A stretch of 64,000 nucleotides of DNA from CADEEX01 sp964577955. GTDB lineage: Bacteria > Acidobacteriota > Vicinamibacteria > Vicinamibacterales > CAVVIG01. The stretch's first letter is position 1, and every line of letters starts with the position of its first letter. The stretch spans positions 57,597 through 121,596 of the forward strand of contig CAZOAZ010000013.1 in assembly GCA_964577955.1 (NCBI GenBank), given 5' to 3'. The translations under genes were made by a program, and so were the position numbers. Shown piece after piece: positions 1 through 8,282 of this stretch. Under the pieces are notes generated by a model. That model did no database searches and had not been told where the DNA came from. It saw only the letters and a program-made list of their open reading frames with translations.

Positions 1-1719
1 GTAGCTCCCCGCCAGCCCCGGGCGCACCCGCTTGCGCTCGGCCGGCCCATCCCACTCGGATGCCGCCGTCACGGTTCCGGTGTAGGTGGTGAATCCCACG
101 TTCACGGCGCGATCGCCGTAGCGCTCGCGCACGAGCTGTCCGACGTTGAGCTCGCCGCGCGTGCTCATCTCCGTCGCCCGCGCATCGCCGAGGTGCGAGT
201 TGTGGGCCCAGACCACCACGCGCGCATCGGGCCGCGTCCGCTCGAGAAAGCGCACCAGCTCCTGCAGCGTGTCCACCATGTGACGATCCCGCAGGTTCCA
301 CGAATCGGCGCGTCCCAGGAACATCGTGCGGTAGTACTGCTCCGCGTTCCTGACGAGACGGGCGTTCTGTTCCGCGTAGAAGAACTCGTCGGCCGCGACG
401 CGGCCGTCCCGGCTGGCATAGTCGGCACGCTGCCGGTGGAGCTCGAGCAACTGCGTGACGACCTCGCGCTCGCACGACGGGTGCAGCCCGGACGTGGTCG
501 CATACCCGTATTCCTGCAACGCCTCGCCGAACTGATCGAAGCATCCGTAGCGGCGGCGGGCGCGGCGCGCGCCGTCCGGATCGACTTTGTCCAGGTACTG
601 CAGCACCGCTTGCATCGAGGCTCTGAGGCTGTACAAGTCCAGCCCGTAGAATCCGGTGCGCTGGTCCGCGGGCCGTGCTTCGTTGTGCGTGCGCAACCAG
701 CCGACGAAGTCGAGCACATCCGCGTTGCGCCACATCCAGGTCGGAAAGCGGCCGAAATCGCCGAGCGCCTGCACCGCGTCTTCGTCCGGACCGCTGCCCC
801 GCACGTAGCGATTGATGCGGTACGCGTCCGGCCAATCGGCCTCGACCGCCACCGCTGAGAAGCCCTTCTCAACGATCAGCCGCCTGGTGATGAACGCGCG
901 CTCGCGATAGAACTCGTGCGTGCCGTGGGTCGCTTCGCCGAGCAGGACGATGCGCGCGTCGCCGATCCCGTCAATCAGGGCGTCGTACTGCGCCGGATCC
1001 CCCTTCAGCTGAAGCAGGCCGCCGCGCAGAGTTGCCAGCGCGGCGTCGGGCGTCGCGGCTGCCGCGTTCGCACTCGATGAGGCCGCCGCCAGCAGCTGTT
1101 GGACCTCAACGTCCGACGTTTGATCGAACGTCTCGTACCAGAGGCCAACCGCCTGCAGCGGCTCCGGCATCGACACGCACACCACTTCGTCGGCGATCGT
1201 GCCGAGATGGTCGCAGGTTTCGCGAGCCCCGACCGGCACGGCCACGACGATCCGCGCTGGCGACTGCTGACGCAACGCGAGAATCGCCGCCTGCATCGTC
1301 GACCCGGTGGCGAGGCCGTCGTCGACGACAATCACCGTCTTGTCGCGAACCGCCGCGGGAGGGCGAGTGCCTCGGTACAACCTGTCGCGCCGATCGAGCT
1401 CCAGGCGTTCGCGCACGGCCACCTGCTGCACGAGCGGGTACGGAATCCCGAGGTCGCGAATCAGATCGCGATTCAGCACTTCGATCCCGCCCGTAGCGAT
1501 CGCGCCCATGGCGAATTCCTGATGCCCCGGCACGCCCAGCTTTCGCACCAGGAAGATGTCGAGCGGCAGGTTGAGCCGCGACGCCACTTCGTGCGCGACC
1601 GGAATGCCGCCGCGCGGCAGTCCGAGCACGATCACGTCGGCGCGGCCCGTGTACTTGGTGAGTTTGGCGGCCAGCTGCCGCCCGGCGTCAAGACGATTGC
1701 GAAACCGCATGAAGCTCAT
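1..1719 (-). CDS. Phosphoribosyltransferase-erythromycin esterase fusion (3' end off window)
   Basis: Reading leftward from ATG 1719 the frame stays open for 573 codons to the window edge, so the C-terminus is missing. Residues 1-220 are a type I phosphoribosyltransferase with the PRPP loop VVDDGLATGST at about 131-141. Residues from about 240 on are an erythromycin-esterase-like hydrolase, with LGEATHGTHEFYRERA near 257-271 and a WAHNSHLGD motif near 502, which supply the glutamate and histidines of that family. Fusions of these two domains are known in soil bacteria, but the physiological substrate is unknown and macrolide hydrolysis should not be assumed. The start overlaps the upstream stop as ATGA, so it is the last visible gene of the operon beginning at 3620. 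Confidence 0.9.
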   Translation of the reverse strand, partial: MSFMRFRNRLDAGRQLAAKLTKYTGRADVIVLGLPRGGIPVAHEVASRLNLPLDIFLVRKLGVPGHQEFAMGAIATGGIEVLNRDLIRDLGIPYPLVQQVAVRERLELDRRDRLYRGTRPPAAVRDKTVIVVDDGLATGSTMQAAILALRQQSPARIVVAVPVGARETCDHLGTIADEVVCVSMPEPLQAVGLWYETFDQTSDVEVQQLLAAASSSANAAAATPDAALATLRGGLLQLKGDPAQYDALIDGIGDARIVLLGEATHGTHEFYRERAFITRRLIVEKGFSAVAVEADWPDAYRINRYVRGSGPDEDAVQALGDFGRFPTWMWRNADVLDFVGWLRTHNEARPADQRTGFYGLDLYSLRASMQAVLQYLDKVDPDGARRARRRYGCFDQFGEALQEYGYATTSGLHPSCEREVVTQLLELHRQRADYASRDGRVAADEFFYAEQNARLVRNAEQYYRTMFLGRADSWNLRDRHMVDTLQELVRFLERTRPDARVVVWAHNSHLGDARATEMSTRGELNVGQLVRERYGDRAVNVGFTTYTGTVTAASEWDGPAERKRVRPGLAGSY

Positions 1720-2288
1720 TTCTCTGGCGCGTGAGACGCGACCAACTCAAAGTAGTGCACGACCTTCTGCCCGTTTTCATCGGCGTAGAAGATCTTCACC
1801 CCGACCGCCGTCCGATCGACCGGCGCGGCGCCAGCGGCGGCGGCGCGCTCGGTCAGCCGTAACGTTTCGGTGACGCCGTTGGCGAAACGGATGACGATCT
1901 CTCTGCGCGAACGGCTGATGCGGACGACGGTCCCTTCGCTGATCCGCAGCCCTTCGTCGCTGACTTGATCGATTTCGGCCGCCATCTCCCGTGTGCCGGA
2001 CACCGAATAGTGCACGACGATGGTTCGCCCCTCCTGCAACCCCTCCAGGGCGTCGATACCCGGCCGCTTTCCGCCGTGGACGAGCAGGTTTTCAGTGAAC
2101 GTGAAGGCGTGTTCGACGCCATCGATCGTCTTCACAATGATGATGTTCGCGGCTCGATACAACTTCTTCATCGTCCCTTCGAGAGCCAGGGTGCCGAGCA
2201 CCGGCGGCGGCGATTGCGCGCGAAGTGGCGATCCGCTTGACAGCGTGGCGGCCAGAAGGCCAGCAGCAGCGATGGCTCGTGTGTTCAT
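1716..2288 (-). CDS. Secreted hypothetical protein
   Basis: This 190-residue protein starts with an N-terminal signal sequence (MNTRAIAAAGLLAATLSSGS...LRAQ) with a likely cleavage after AQ around residue 25, so it is probably periplasmic. The mature part has two similar beta-rich stretches, each describing an 'A..I.VKT.DG...F' or 'EIVIRFANG.TETLRL' strand pattern, suggesting a duplicated small beta fold. I do not recognise a named family. ATG 2288 overlaps the upstream stop (ATGA) and its own stop overlaps the next start (ATGA), so it is translationally coupled on both sides. Confidence 0.75.
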   Translation of the reverse strand: MNTRAIAAAGLLAATLSSGSPLRAQSPPPVLGTLALEGTMKKLYRAANIIIVKTIDGVEHAFTFTENLLVHGGKRPGIDALEGLQEGRTIVVHYSVSGTREMAAEIDQVSDEGLRISEGTVVRISRSRREIVIRFANGVTETLRLTERAAAAGAAPVDRTAVGVKIFYADENGQKVVHYFELVASHAPEK

Positions 2289-2911
2289 GACGTCCTCGGC
2301 CCGACGCGCAGGCGGATGATGGTGAGGTACCGTTCTGGATCCCCGGCAAAGATCATCCCGGGGCCTTTGACGTACTCTTCTTCGTGGTCGCCGATCACCT
2401 CGAGGCCCTGTGCCGTGATGAAGCGGCGCAGACGTTCGATGTCGGGCTGCTCCGTGCTGTACGACCCGACATGAAGGACTTCGGCCACGTCGCCGTACTC
2501 CCAGGTGGTGATGGCACTGGGCAGAGCACCGGCAGGGGCCGCCGCCAGAGCCGCGGTTTCCGACACCGGCAATGCGTACTGCCCGACCCATCGGTCCTTC
2601 GGCGTGTCTTCCGGTCTGGGCCAGCGAGCGCGAGGCGCCGGCGGCCGTGACATCCTCGAGACGCCCGGCAGTGCGAAGTAGGTGCTGAACAGCTGCTTGA
2701 ACGACGCCGCGCCCACCACGCTCGGATCGCCTGTGGCCTCCACAACCAGCATGCGTTGTGGGGGCAGATGCGTCAGCCGCGGCTCTCGCAGATCGGCAAA
2801 CTGCGATGGATCGGGGCCACGGCGCAGCCAGACCGCCAGGAACGCGCCGCCGATGGCGACGAGCGCCGCGACGGCGATACCCCGTGCGGTGTTTCTTCCT
2901 GAGATCTTCAT
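2285..2911 (-). CDS. Membrane-anchored GyrI-like effector-binding-type protein
   Basis: The protein has 208 residues from ATG 2911; a TTG at 2929 is a possible alternative start. It has one N-terminal membrane anchor (about residues 9-28, GIAVAALVAIGGAFLAVWL) followed by a soluble domain with the layout of GyrI/SOUL-like small-molecule-binding proteins: an opening 'MLVVEATGDPSVV' strand, a central 'FKQLFSTYFAL' helix and a closing 'GMIFAGDPERYLTIIRLRV' strand. The family call rests on these patterns and the ligand is unknown. It belongs to the minus-strand operon starting at 3620 and is coupled by ATGA to the secreted protein downstream. Confidence 0.65.
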   Translation of the reverse strand: MKISGRNTARGIAVAALVAIGGAFLAVWLRRGPDPSQFADLREPRLTHLPPQRMLVVEATGDPSVVGAASFKQLFSTYFALPGVSRMSRPPAPRARWPRPEDTPKDRWVGQYALPVSETAALAAAPAGALPSAITTWEYGDVAEVLHVGSYSTEQPDIERLRRFITAQGLEVIGDHEEEYVKGPGMIFAGDPERYLTIIRLRVGPRTS

Positions 2912-2963
2912 GCGACGACCATTGAGCAATGCGCATGCCGGACTGAGCTGCGCACGTCCGACC

Positions 2964-3620
2964 TCAGTACCACAACGAAATCATGAGTCGCGTGAGGAAG
3001 AAGTCGACGGCGATCACCGCGACTGAACCGGCGACGACGGCGCGCGTCGTGGACCGCCCGACGCCCTGCGTGCCGCCGGTTGTCTGGAGCCCGACATGAC
3101 ACGCGATGCTAGCGTCCGCGATGACCGTCAGCACCGGCGCCATCAGTGTTCCGGCCAGGATGCGTGGCAGGACCAGCTTGCGAATCGGATCCGTCCCGAG
3201 GACGCGCAAGGCGCTGATCTGACTGGTGACTTCCATTGAGCCCAGTTCGGCGGCGATCCCCGCGCCCGCGCGCCCGCACCGCATCAAACCGGTCAACACC
3301 GGTCCCAGGTTCTTGACCATCGTGGCGCTTACCAGCCGGCCCACGACCGGCCGGGCGCCGTACGCATCGAGCGTGATGCCACTCTGCAACGCGAGCGCCG
3401 CGCCGGTGAAGAACGCCGTCAGCATGATCACGGTTAGTGTGCCCACACCAACCACGTCGAGCTGCTCGATCATGTTGCGGACGTACCAGCGTTTGAACAG
3501 GAGGGCCCGACACGCCGCCGACATCATCAAGCAGTAAGTTTGAACTTCGAGCGCGATCGCCTTGAGGGTCTCGTCGATCCGACGCACACGGAGACCTCGC
3601 GCTGGAACCGGCAGTGACAT
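2964..3620 (-). CDS. MlaE-family lipid ABC permease with internal deletion
   Basis: The 218-residue protein matches MlaE/YrbE permeases of the phospholipid-transport (Mla/Mce) family. It has the LGPVLTGLMRCGRAGAGIAAELGSM core (about 106-129), LGTDPIRKLVLPR (141-153) and the C-terminal TTRAVV...DFFLTRL signature (191-211). MlaE proteins are usually about 260 residues. Here the segment between 'VLTVIAD' (residue 169) and 'ACHVGLQTTGG' (173 on) is missing, about 45-50 residues that normally carry transmembrane helices. The reading frame is intact. No MlaF ATPase or MlaD partner is adjacent. It may be non-functional or a shortened variant. It is the first gene of a minus-strand operon behind a predicted sigma-54 promoter (3700-3715). 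Confidence 0.8.
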   Translation of the reverse strand: MSLPVPARGLRVRRIDETLKAIALEVQTYCLMMSAACRALLFKRWYVRNMIEQLDVVGVGTLTVIMLTAFFTGAALALQSGITLDAYGARPVVGRLVSATMVKNLGPVLTGLMRCGRAGAGIAAELGSMEVTSQISALRVLGTDPIRKLVLPRILAGTLMAPVLTVIADASIACHVGLQTTGGTQGVGRSTTRAVVAGSVAVIAVDFFLTRLMISLWY

Positions 3621-3699
3621 CGTCGGTTTACCTGAATCTGATCAGGAGCACGGCGGTTCGCCGCCGCTCGAGGTGGATTTCGCTCATTGGCTGGGCATG

Positions 3700-3715
3700 G
3701 GCAACAGCGATACCG
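3700..3715 (-). promoter_or_regulatory. Predicted sigma-54 promoter for the mlaE-like operon
   Basis: On the minus strand the site reads CGGTATCGCTGTTGCC, which has the invariant GG-N10-GC spacing and the TTGC of the -12 element. The predicted transcript start is near 3689, giving a 69-nt leader to ATG 3620. It is paired divergently with the promoter at 3855-3870 around the dyad element at 3770-3800. Confidence 0.6.
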
Positions 3716-3769
3716 ACCCTCTCCGCTTCGCATGGCCTGTGTCCGCAACCCATCTTGCCGAATGGTCCA

Positions 3770-3800
3770 GGCAAATTTTCGCGGTCCTGGGGAATTCCCC
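3770..3800. promoter_or_regulatory. Tandem-dyad enhancer-like element
   Basis: It contains the perfect palindrome GGGGAATTCCCC (3789-3800) and, about 19 bp to its left, the weaker dyad GCAAATTTTCGC (3771-3782). The element is centred about 83 bp from both divergent sigma-54 promoters, the position expected of an enhancer for an NtrC-type activator. Related dyad pairs recur at five other intergenic positions in this window. Confidence 0.5.
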
Positions 3801-3854
3801 TCGATCATCCGCCGCTCACACTCGAGAACATGGAGATTGGCCGCCAGCCGAAGT

Positions 3855-3870
3855 GGGTACGCGGTTTGCC
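3855..3870 (+). promoter_or_regulatory. Predicted sigma-54 promoter for hsp20-CBS operon
   Basis: The site GGGTACGCGGTTTGCC has GG-N10-GC spacing, 'AC' of the -24 box and TTGC of the -12 box. The predicted start is near 3881, giving a leader of about 38 nt to ATG 3919. Confidence 0.65.
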
Positions 3871-3918
3871 TTGCAGTTGTCGCGTCATTACCCCTAGTCA
3901 CTTCTGAGAGGAGTGGTC

Positions 3919-4431
3919 ATGTCCGAACAGAAAAAGACAGAACTGGTTCCCACTCGTGTCGCCCGCGATCCGTTTGCGCTCATGCGCCAGATGACCTCGG
4001 AGTTCGATCGGGTTCTCAGCGACTGGCCCGCGTTTCGATTCCCGACCCTCGGCGCCATGAAGGCCGACGGGCTCTGGGCACCCAAGACCGACGTCTTCGA
4101 ACGCGACGGCCGTCTCGTCACCCGCGTCGACCTGCCCGGCATGAAGAAAGAGGACATCCTCATCGAGGCCACGGACGGTCATCTGACCCTGTCCGGCGAG
4201 CGTAAGTCGGATGTCGAGGAGAAGAAGGACGGCGTGTATCGCCGCGAGCGCGAATACGGCAGCTTCTCCCGCATGGTGCCGCTGCCGGAGGGCGTGAAGC
4301 TCGACGATATCAAGGCAACCTTCGCCGACGGCGTTCTCGAGGTGTCCGTCCCGTTGCCGGCGCAGCCCGCCAAGAACAGCCGGAAGGTTCAGATCGAGGA
4401 CGCCAAGGCCAAGTCAAAGAGCGCGGCGTAG
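3919..4431 (+). CDS. Small heat-shock protein (Hsp20/alpha-crystallin family)
   Basis: This is a 170-residue ATP-independent holdase chaperone. The alpha-crystallin domain runs from about residue 48 (APKTDVFERDGRLVTRVDLPGMKKEDI) to about 145, with the family motif 'ATFADGVLEVSVPLP' near its end and an N-terminal helical arm containing 'DPFALMRQMTSEFDRV'. The basic, lysine-rich tail lacks an obvious IxI motif. ATG 3919 follows an AGAGGAG ribosome-binding site; an in-frame GTG at 3913 overlaps that site and is less likely. It is the first gene behind the sigma-54 site at 3855, with a CBS protein 9 bp downstream. Confidence 0.93.
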   Translation: MSEQKKTELVPTRVARDPFALMRQMTSEFDRVLSDWPAFRFPTLGAMKADGLWAPKTDVFERDGRLVTRVDLPGMKKEDILIEATDGHLTLSGERKSDVEEKKDGVYRREREYGSFSRMVPLPEGVKLDDIKATFADGVLEVSVPLPAQPAKNSRKVQIEDAKAKSKSAA

Positions 4432-4440
4432 GAGGCTGCC

Positions 4441-4902
4441 ATGAAGGTCAAGGACATCATGACGGTCGAGCCGCGGACCTGCGGCCCGGACACGAATCTG
4501 GCGGCCGCCGCGGCGCTCATGCTCGACGCTGACTGCGGGATGCTGCCGGTCGTGATCGGCGGCAAGCTCGCGGGCGTCGTCACCGATCGCGACCTCTACA
4601 TCGCTCTGGCGACGCGGAACCAGCGGCCGTCGGATCTGAGCATCGGCGACGTGATGCAGACGCCGCTCCACACCTGCGGACCGGACGACGACGTGGAGAT
4701 GGCGCTGGCCACGATGAAGCAGCATCGCGTGCGCCGGCTGCCGGTCGAGGGCTTCGGCGGCACGGTGATCGGGGTCCTTTCGCTCAACGACATCGCCAGG
4801 GCGGCGGGCAGCAAGAGAGGCATCACGAGCGCCGAGTTGATCGGCACGCTGCAGGCCATCTCACACCAGCACCGGCCGGTTCCGCACGTCGCCTCCGTCT
4901 AG
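4441..4902 (+). CDS. CBS-domain pair protein
   Basis: The 153 residues hold two CBS motifs (about 1-60 'KVKDIMTVEPRTCGPDTNLAAAAALM...' and 70-125 'IGDVMQTPLHTCGPDDDVEMALATM...') and a short tail. Stand-alone CBS pairs bind adenine nucleotides or NAD and act as energy sensors, and comparable proteins occur in the mycobacterial hypoxia regulon. It lies 9 bp after hsp20, so it is co-transcribed. Confidence 0.92.
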   Translation: MKVKDIMTVEPRTCGPDTNLAAAAALMLDADCGMLPVVIGGKLAGVVTDRDLYIALATRNQRPSDLSIGDVMQTPLHTCGPDDDVEMALATMKQHRVRRLPVEGFGGTVIGVLSLNDIARAAGSKRGITSAELIGTLQAISHQHRPVPHVASV

Positions 4903-5080
4903 GCCACCAGCGCCGCCGCCCGTCGCCGACGCTCGGGCCGATCGGTGGCGGCGTCAACCAGCCCGCGACGCGTTGCTCGATGCCCTGACCGCCGCGCAGT
5001 TTCTGATGCGGACCGCCCGCGGCGCCTTCGTGCACTACCGCGGCGAGTCGTAGCCAACAACCCGGAACGGCGGGAGCATC

Positions 5081-5689
5081 ATGGATCGTCAGCAATACAC
5101 GCTCAGTGCACTCGACGCGATCTTCACGCGCCGATCGGTTCGCGCCTACACCGGTGAACGGATCGACGCCGCGACCGTTCGATCGCTGCTCGACGCGGCG
5201 GTGCAGGCCCCGACCGCCATGCACGGCGAGCCCTGGGCGTTCATCGTGATCCAGAACGCCGAGACGCTGAAACGGATTTCGGATCGGGCGAAAGGGCATT
5301 GGGCGACGGAGGCGGCCCGCTATCGGGATCTTCATCCCGCCGCCGCCGGATCACTGCAGGGCGGATTTGCCGCGCGCTTCGCGGCGCCAGACTTTTCGAT
5401 CTTCTACGATGCGGGAACGCTGATCGCGATCTGCGCCAAGACCACCGGCCCGTTCGTCGCCGCCGACTGCTGGCTCGCGGCCGAGAACCTGATGCTCGCC
5501 GCGGCGGCACTGGGACTGGGCACCTGCTGTATCGGCTCCGCGGTCCCGGCCCTGAACAGCGCCGACACCCGGACGGAGCTATCGCTGGCGGCCGGCCTCG
5601 AGGTCATCGCGCCAATCGTGGTTGGCGTCGCGCGCGAGCCAGGGCAAGCGTCCGGCCGGAACGACCCAGAGATCGTCTGCTGGCAATGA
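5081..5689 (+). CDS. Nitroreductase-family flavoprotein
   Basis: The 202-residue protein is a typical FMN-dependent nitroreductase. It shows 'AIFTRRSVRAYTGERIDAATVRSLLDAAVQAPTA' (FMN-contacting RRSVR, residues about 17-21) and the C-terminal 'LGLGTCCIGS' segment. The family reduces nitro-compounds, quinones or flavins with NAD(P)H; the substrate cannot be read from sequence. ATG 5081 follows CGGCGGGAG. It ends 12 bp before ftsH, so the two are probably one transcript, possibly continuous with hsp20-CBS across a 178-bp gap. Confidence 0.9.
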   Translation: MDRQQYTLSALDAIFTRRSVRAYTGERIDAATVRSLLDAAVQAPTAMHGEPWAFIVIQNAETLKRISDRAKGHWATEAARYRDLHPAAAGSLQGGFAARFAAPDFSIFYDAGTLIAICAKTTGPFVAADCWLAAENLMLAAAALGLGTCCIGSAVPALNSADTRTELSLAAGLEVIAPIVVGVAREPGQASGRNDPEIVCWQ

Positions 5690-5701
5690 ACGGCCACGAG
5701 C

Positions 5702-7513
<1,812 letters not shown>

Positions 7514-7731
7514 CCGGTCGGTTCTCCCTTGACCGGGCGAGCGCGGTGCGCCTGGCACGATCATTCGCCGCCAGCGAAGGTGTCGATGCGTGGTGTCCCG
7601 AGGACGACCGCTGTAGACGGAAATCGATCTTCGCGCGGCATTCCGCGACAGGCTGGGTCGCGACTTCCGGCCATTCTCCCAAGTTCGCTAGGACTCAGGC
7701 CGTGCACCCGAGAGCTCTCCGCGCGCGTCGG

Positions 7732-7881
7732 TCAGACGACGCGGCGGCCGCTCACGAATCCGGCCAGGACCAACACGATCGCGATGACCAGCAGCACGTG
7801 AATGAACGCACCAATCGTATAACCACTCACGAGCCCTAACAGCCACAGAACCAACAGCAGGACGGCAATCGTATACAGCAT
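7732..7881 (-). CDS. Lmo0937-family small membrane protein
   Basis: This 49-residue protein is encoded from ATG 7881 (behind AAGGAG) to a TGA at 7732. It begins MLYTIAVLLLVLWLLGLVSG and continues with a second hydrophobic helix (FIHVLLVIAIVLVLAG), ending in SGRRVV. This pattern matches the widespread Lmo0937 family of two-helix membrane peptides, which often sit beside CsbD-type stress genes. The function is unknown. It lies between ftsH and csbD and is transcribed opposite to both. Confidence 0.85.
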   Translation of the reverse strand: MLYTIAVLLLVLWLLGLVSGYTIGAFIHVLLVIAIVLVLAGFVSGRRVV

Positions 7882-7953
7882 GTTTCATTTCTCCTTGAAA
7901 ACCCCACACTCCACTGAAACCGCAAACCAAGCCATTCGCCAAGAGCGCGCGAG

Positions 7954-7969
7954 TGGCACTCCGGTTGCT
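7954..7969 (+). promoter_or_regulatory. Predicted sigma-54 promoter for csbD-like gene
   Basis: TGGCACTCCGGTTGCT is an almost perfect match to the sigma-54 consensus (TGGCAC-N5-TTGCW). The predicted start is near 7980 and the leader to ATG 8036 is about 56 nt. Unlike the other sites, I see no tandem-dyad element 70-125 bp upstream. Confidence 0.7.
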
Positions 7970-8035
7970 CTACAGCACGACAAGTGACGCCATCAACACC
8001 ACAGACGTTCCAGTCTGATCTTGGAGGAGAGCACC

Positions 8036-8215
8036 ATGAAGCCAAGCACGAGAGATCGGGTCGAAGGCAAACTGCATGAAGTCACAGGGAAAGCGAAAGA
8101 AAAGTTGGGCCAGGTGACTCACAACCCGAAGCTGGCGGCCAAAGGCACCGCCGAAAAGCTGGCCGGCAAGGTCCAGGCGAAGGTCGGACAGGTGAAAAAG
8201 GCATTCGGCCGGTGA
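8036..8215 (+). CDS. CsbD-family stress protein
   Basis: The protein has 59 residues and is highly charged (Lys/Glu/Gly-rich). It starts MKPSTRDRVEGKLHEVTGKA, the classic CsbD signature 'GK..E..GK.KEK.G...'. CsbD proteins are abundant general-stress proteins of unknown mechanism in many bacteria. The ATG follows TTGGAGGAGAG. It is monocistronic, with its own sigma-54-type promoter and a strong hairpin downstream. Confidence 0.92.
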   Translation: MKPSTRDRVEGKLHEVTGKAKEKLGQVTHNPKLAAKGTAEKLAGKVQAKVGQVKKAFGR

Positions 8216-8233
8216 AAAATTCCCCGTTTCGAC

Positions 8234-8275
8234 GGGGGCTCGCGTAGTCGAACCGGCAGAACCTCGCGAGCCCCC
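8234..8275. terminator. Bidirectional hairpin terminator between csbD-like gene and ppsA
   Basis: GGGGGCTCGCG (8234-8244) pairs perfectly with CGCGAGCCCCC (8265-8275) across a 20-nt loop, between two convergent genes. There is no clear T-run, so it may act as a structure-dependent terminator or mRNA 3' end stabiliser. Confidence 0.65.
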
Positions 8276-8282
8276 GGCGGTG

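Noticed and set aside
7553..7568. sigma-54-like TGGCACGATCATTCGC after ftsH
   Set aside because: The -12 dinucleotide is CG instead of GC and no gene starts within a suitable distance.
7618..7650. GGAAAT...ATTCCGC-like inverted sequences upstream of the csbD-like gene
   Set aside because: Centres are about 15-16 bp apart and the site is about 330 bp from the promoter, so it does not match the recurring element geometry.
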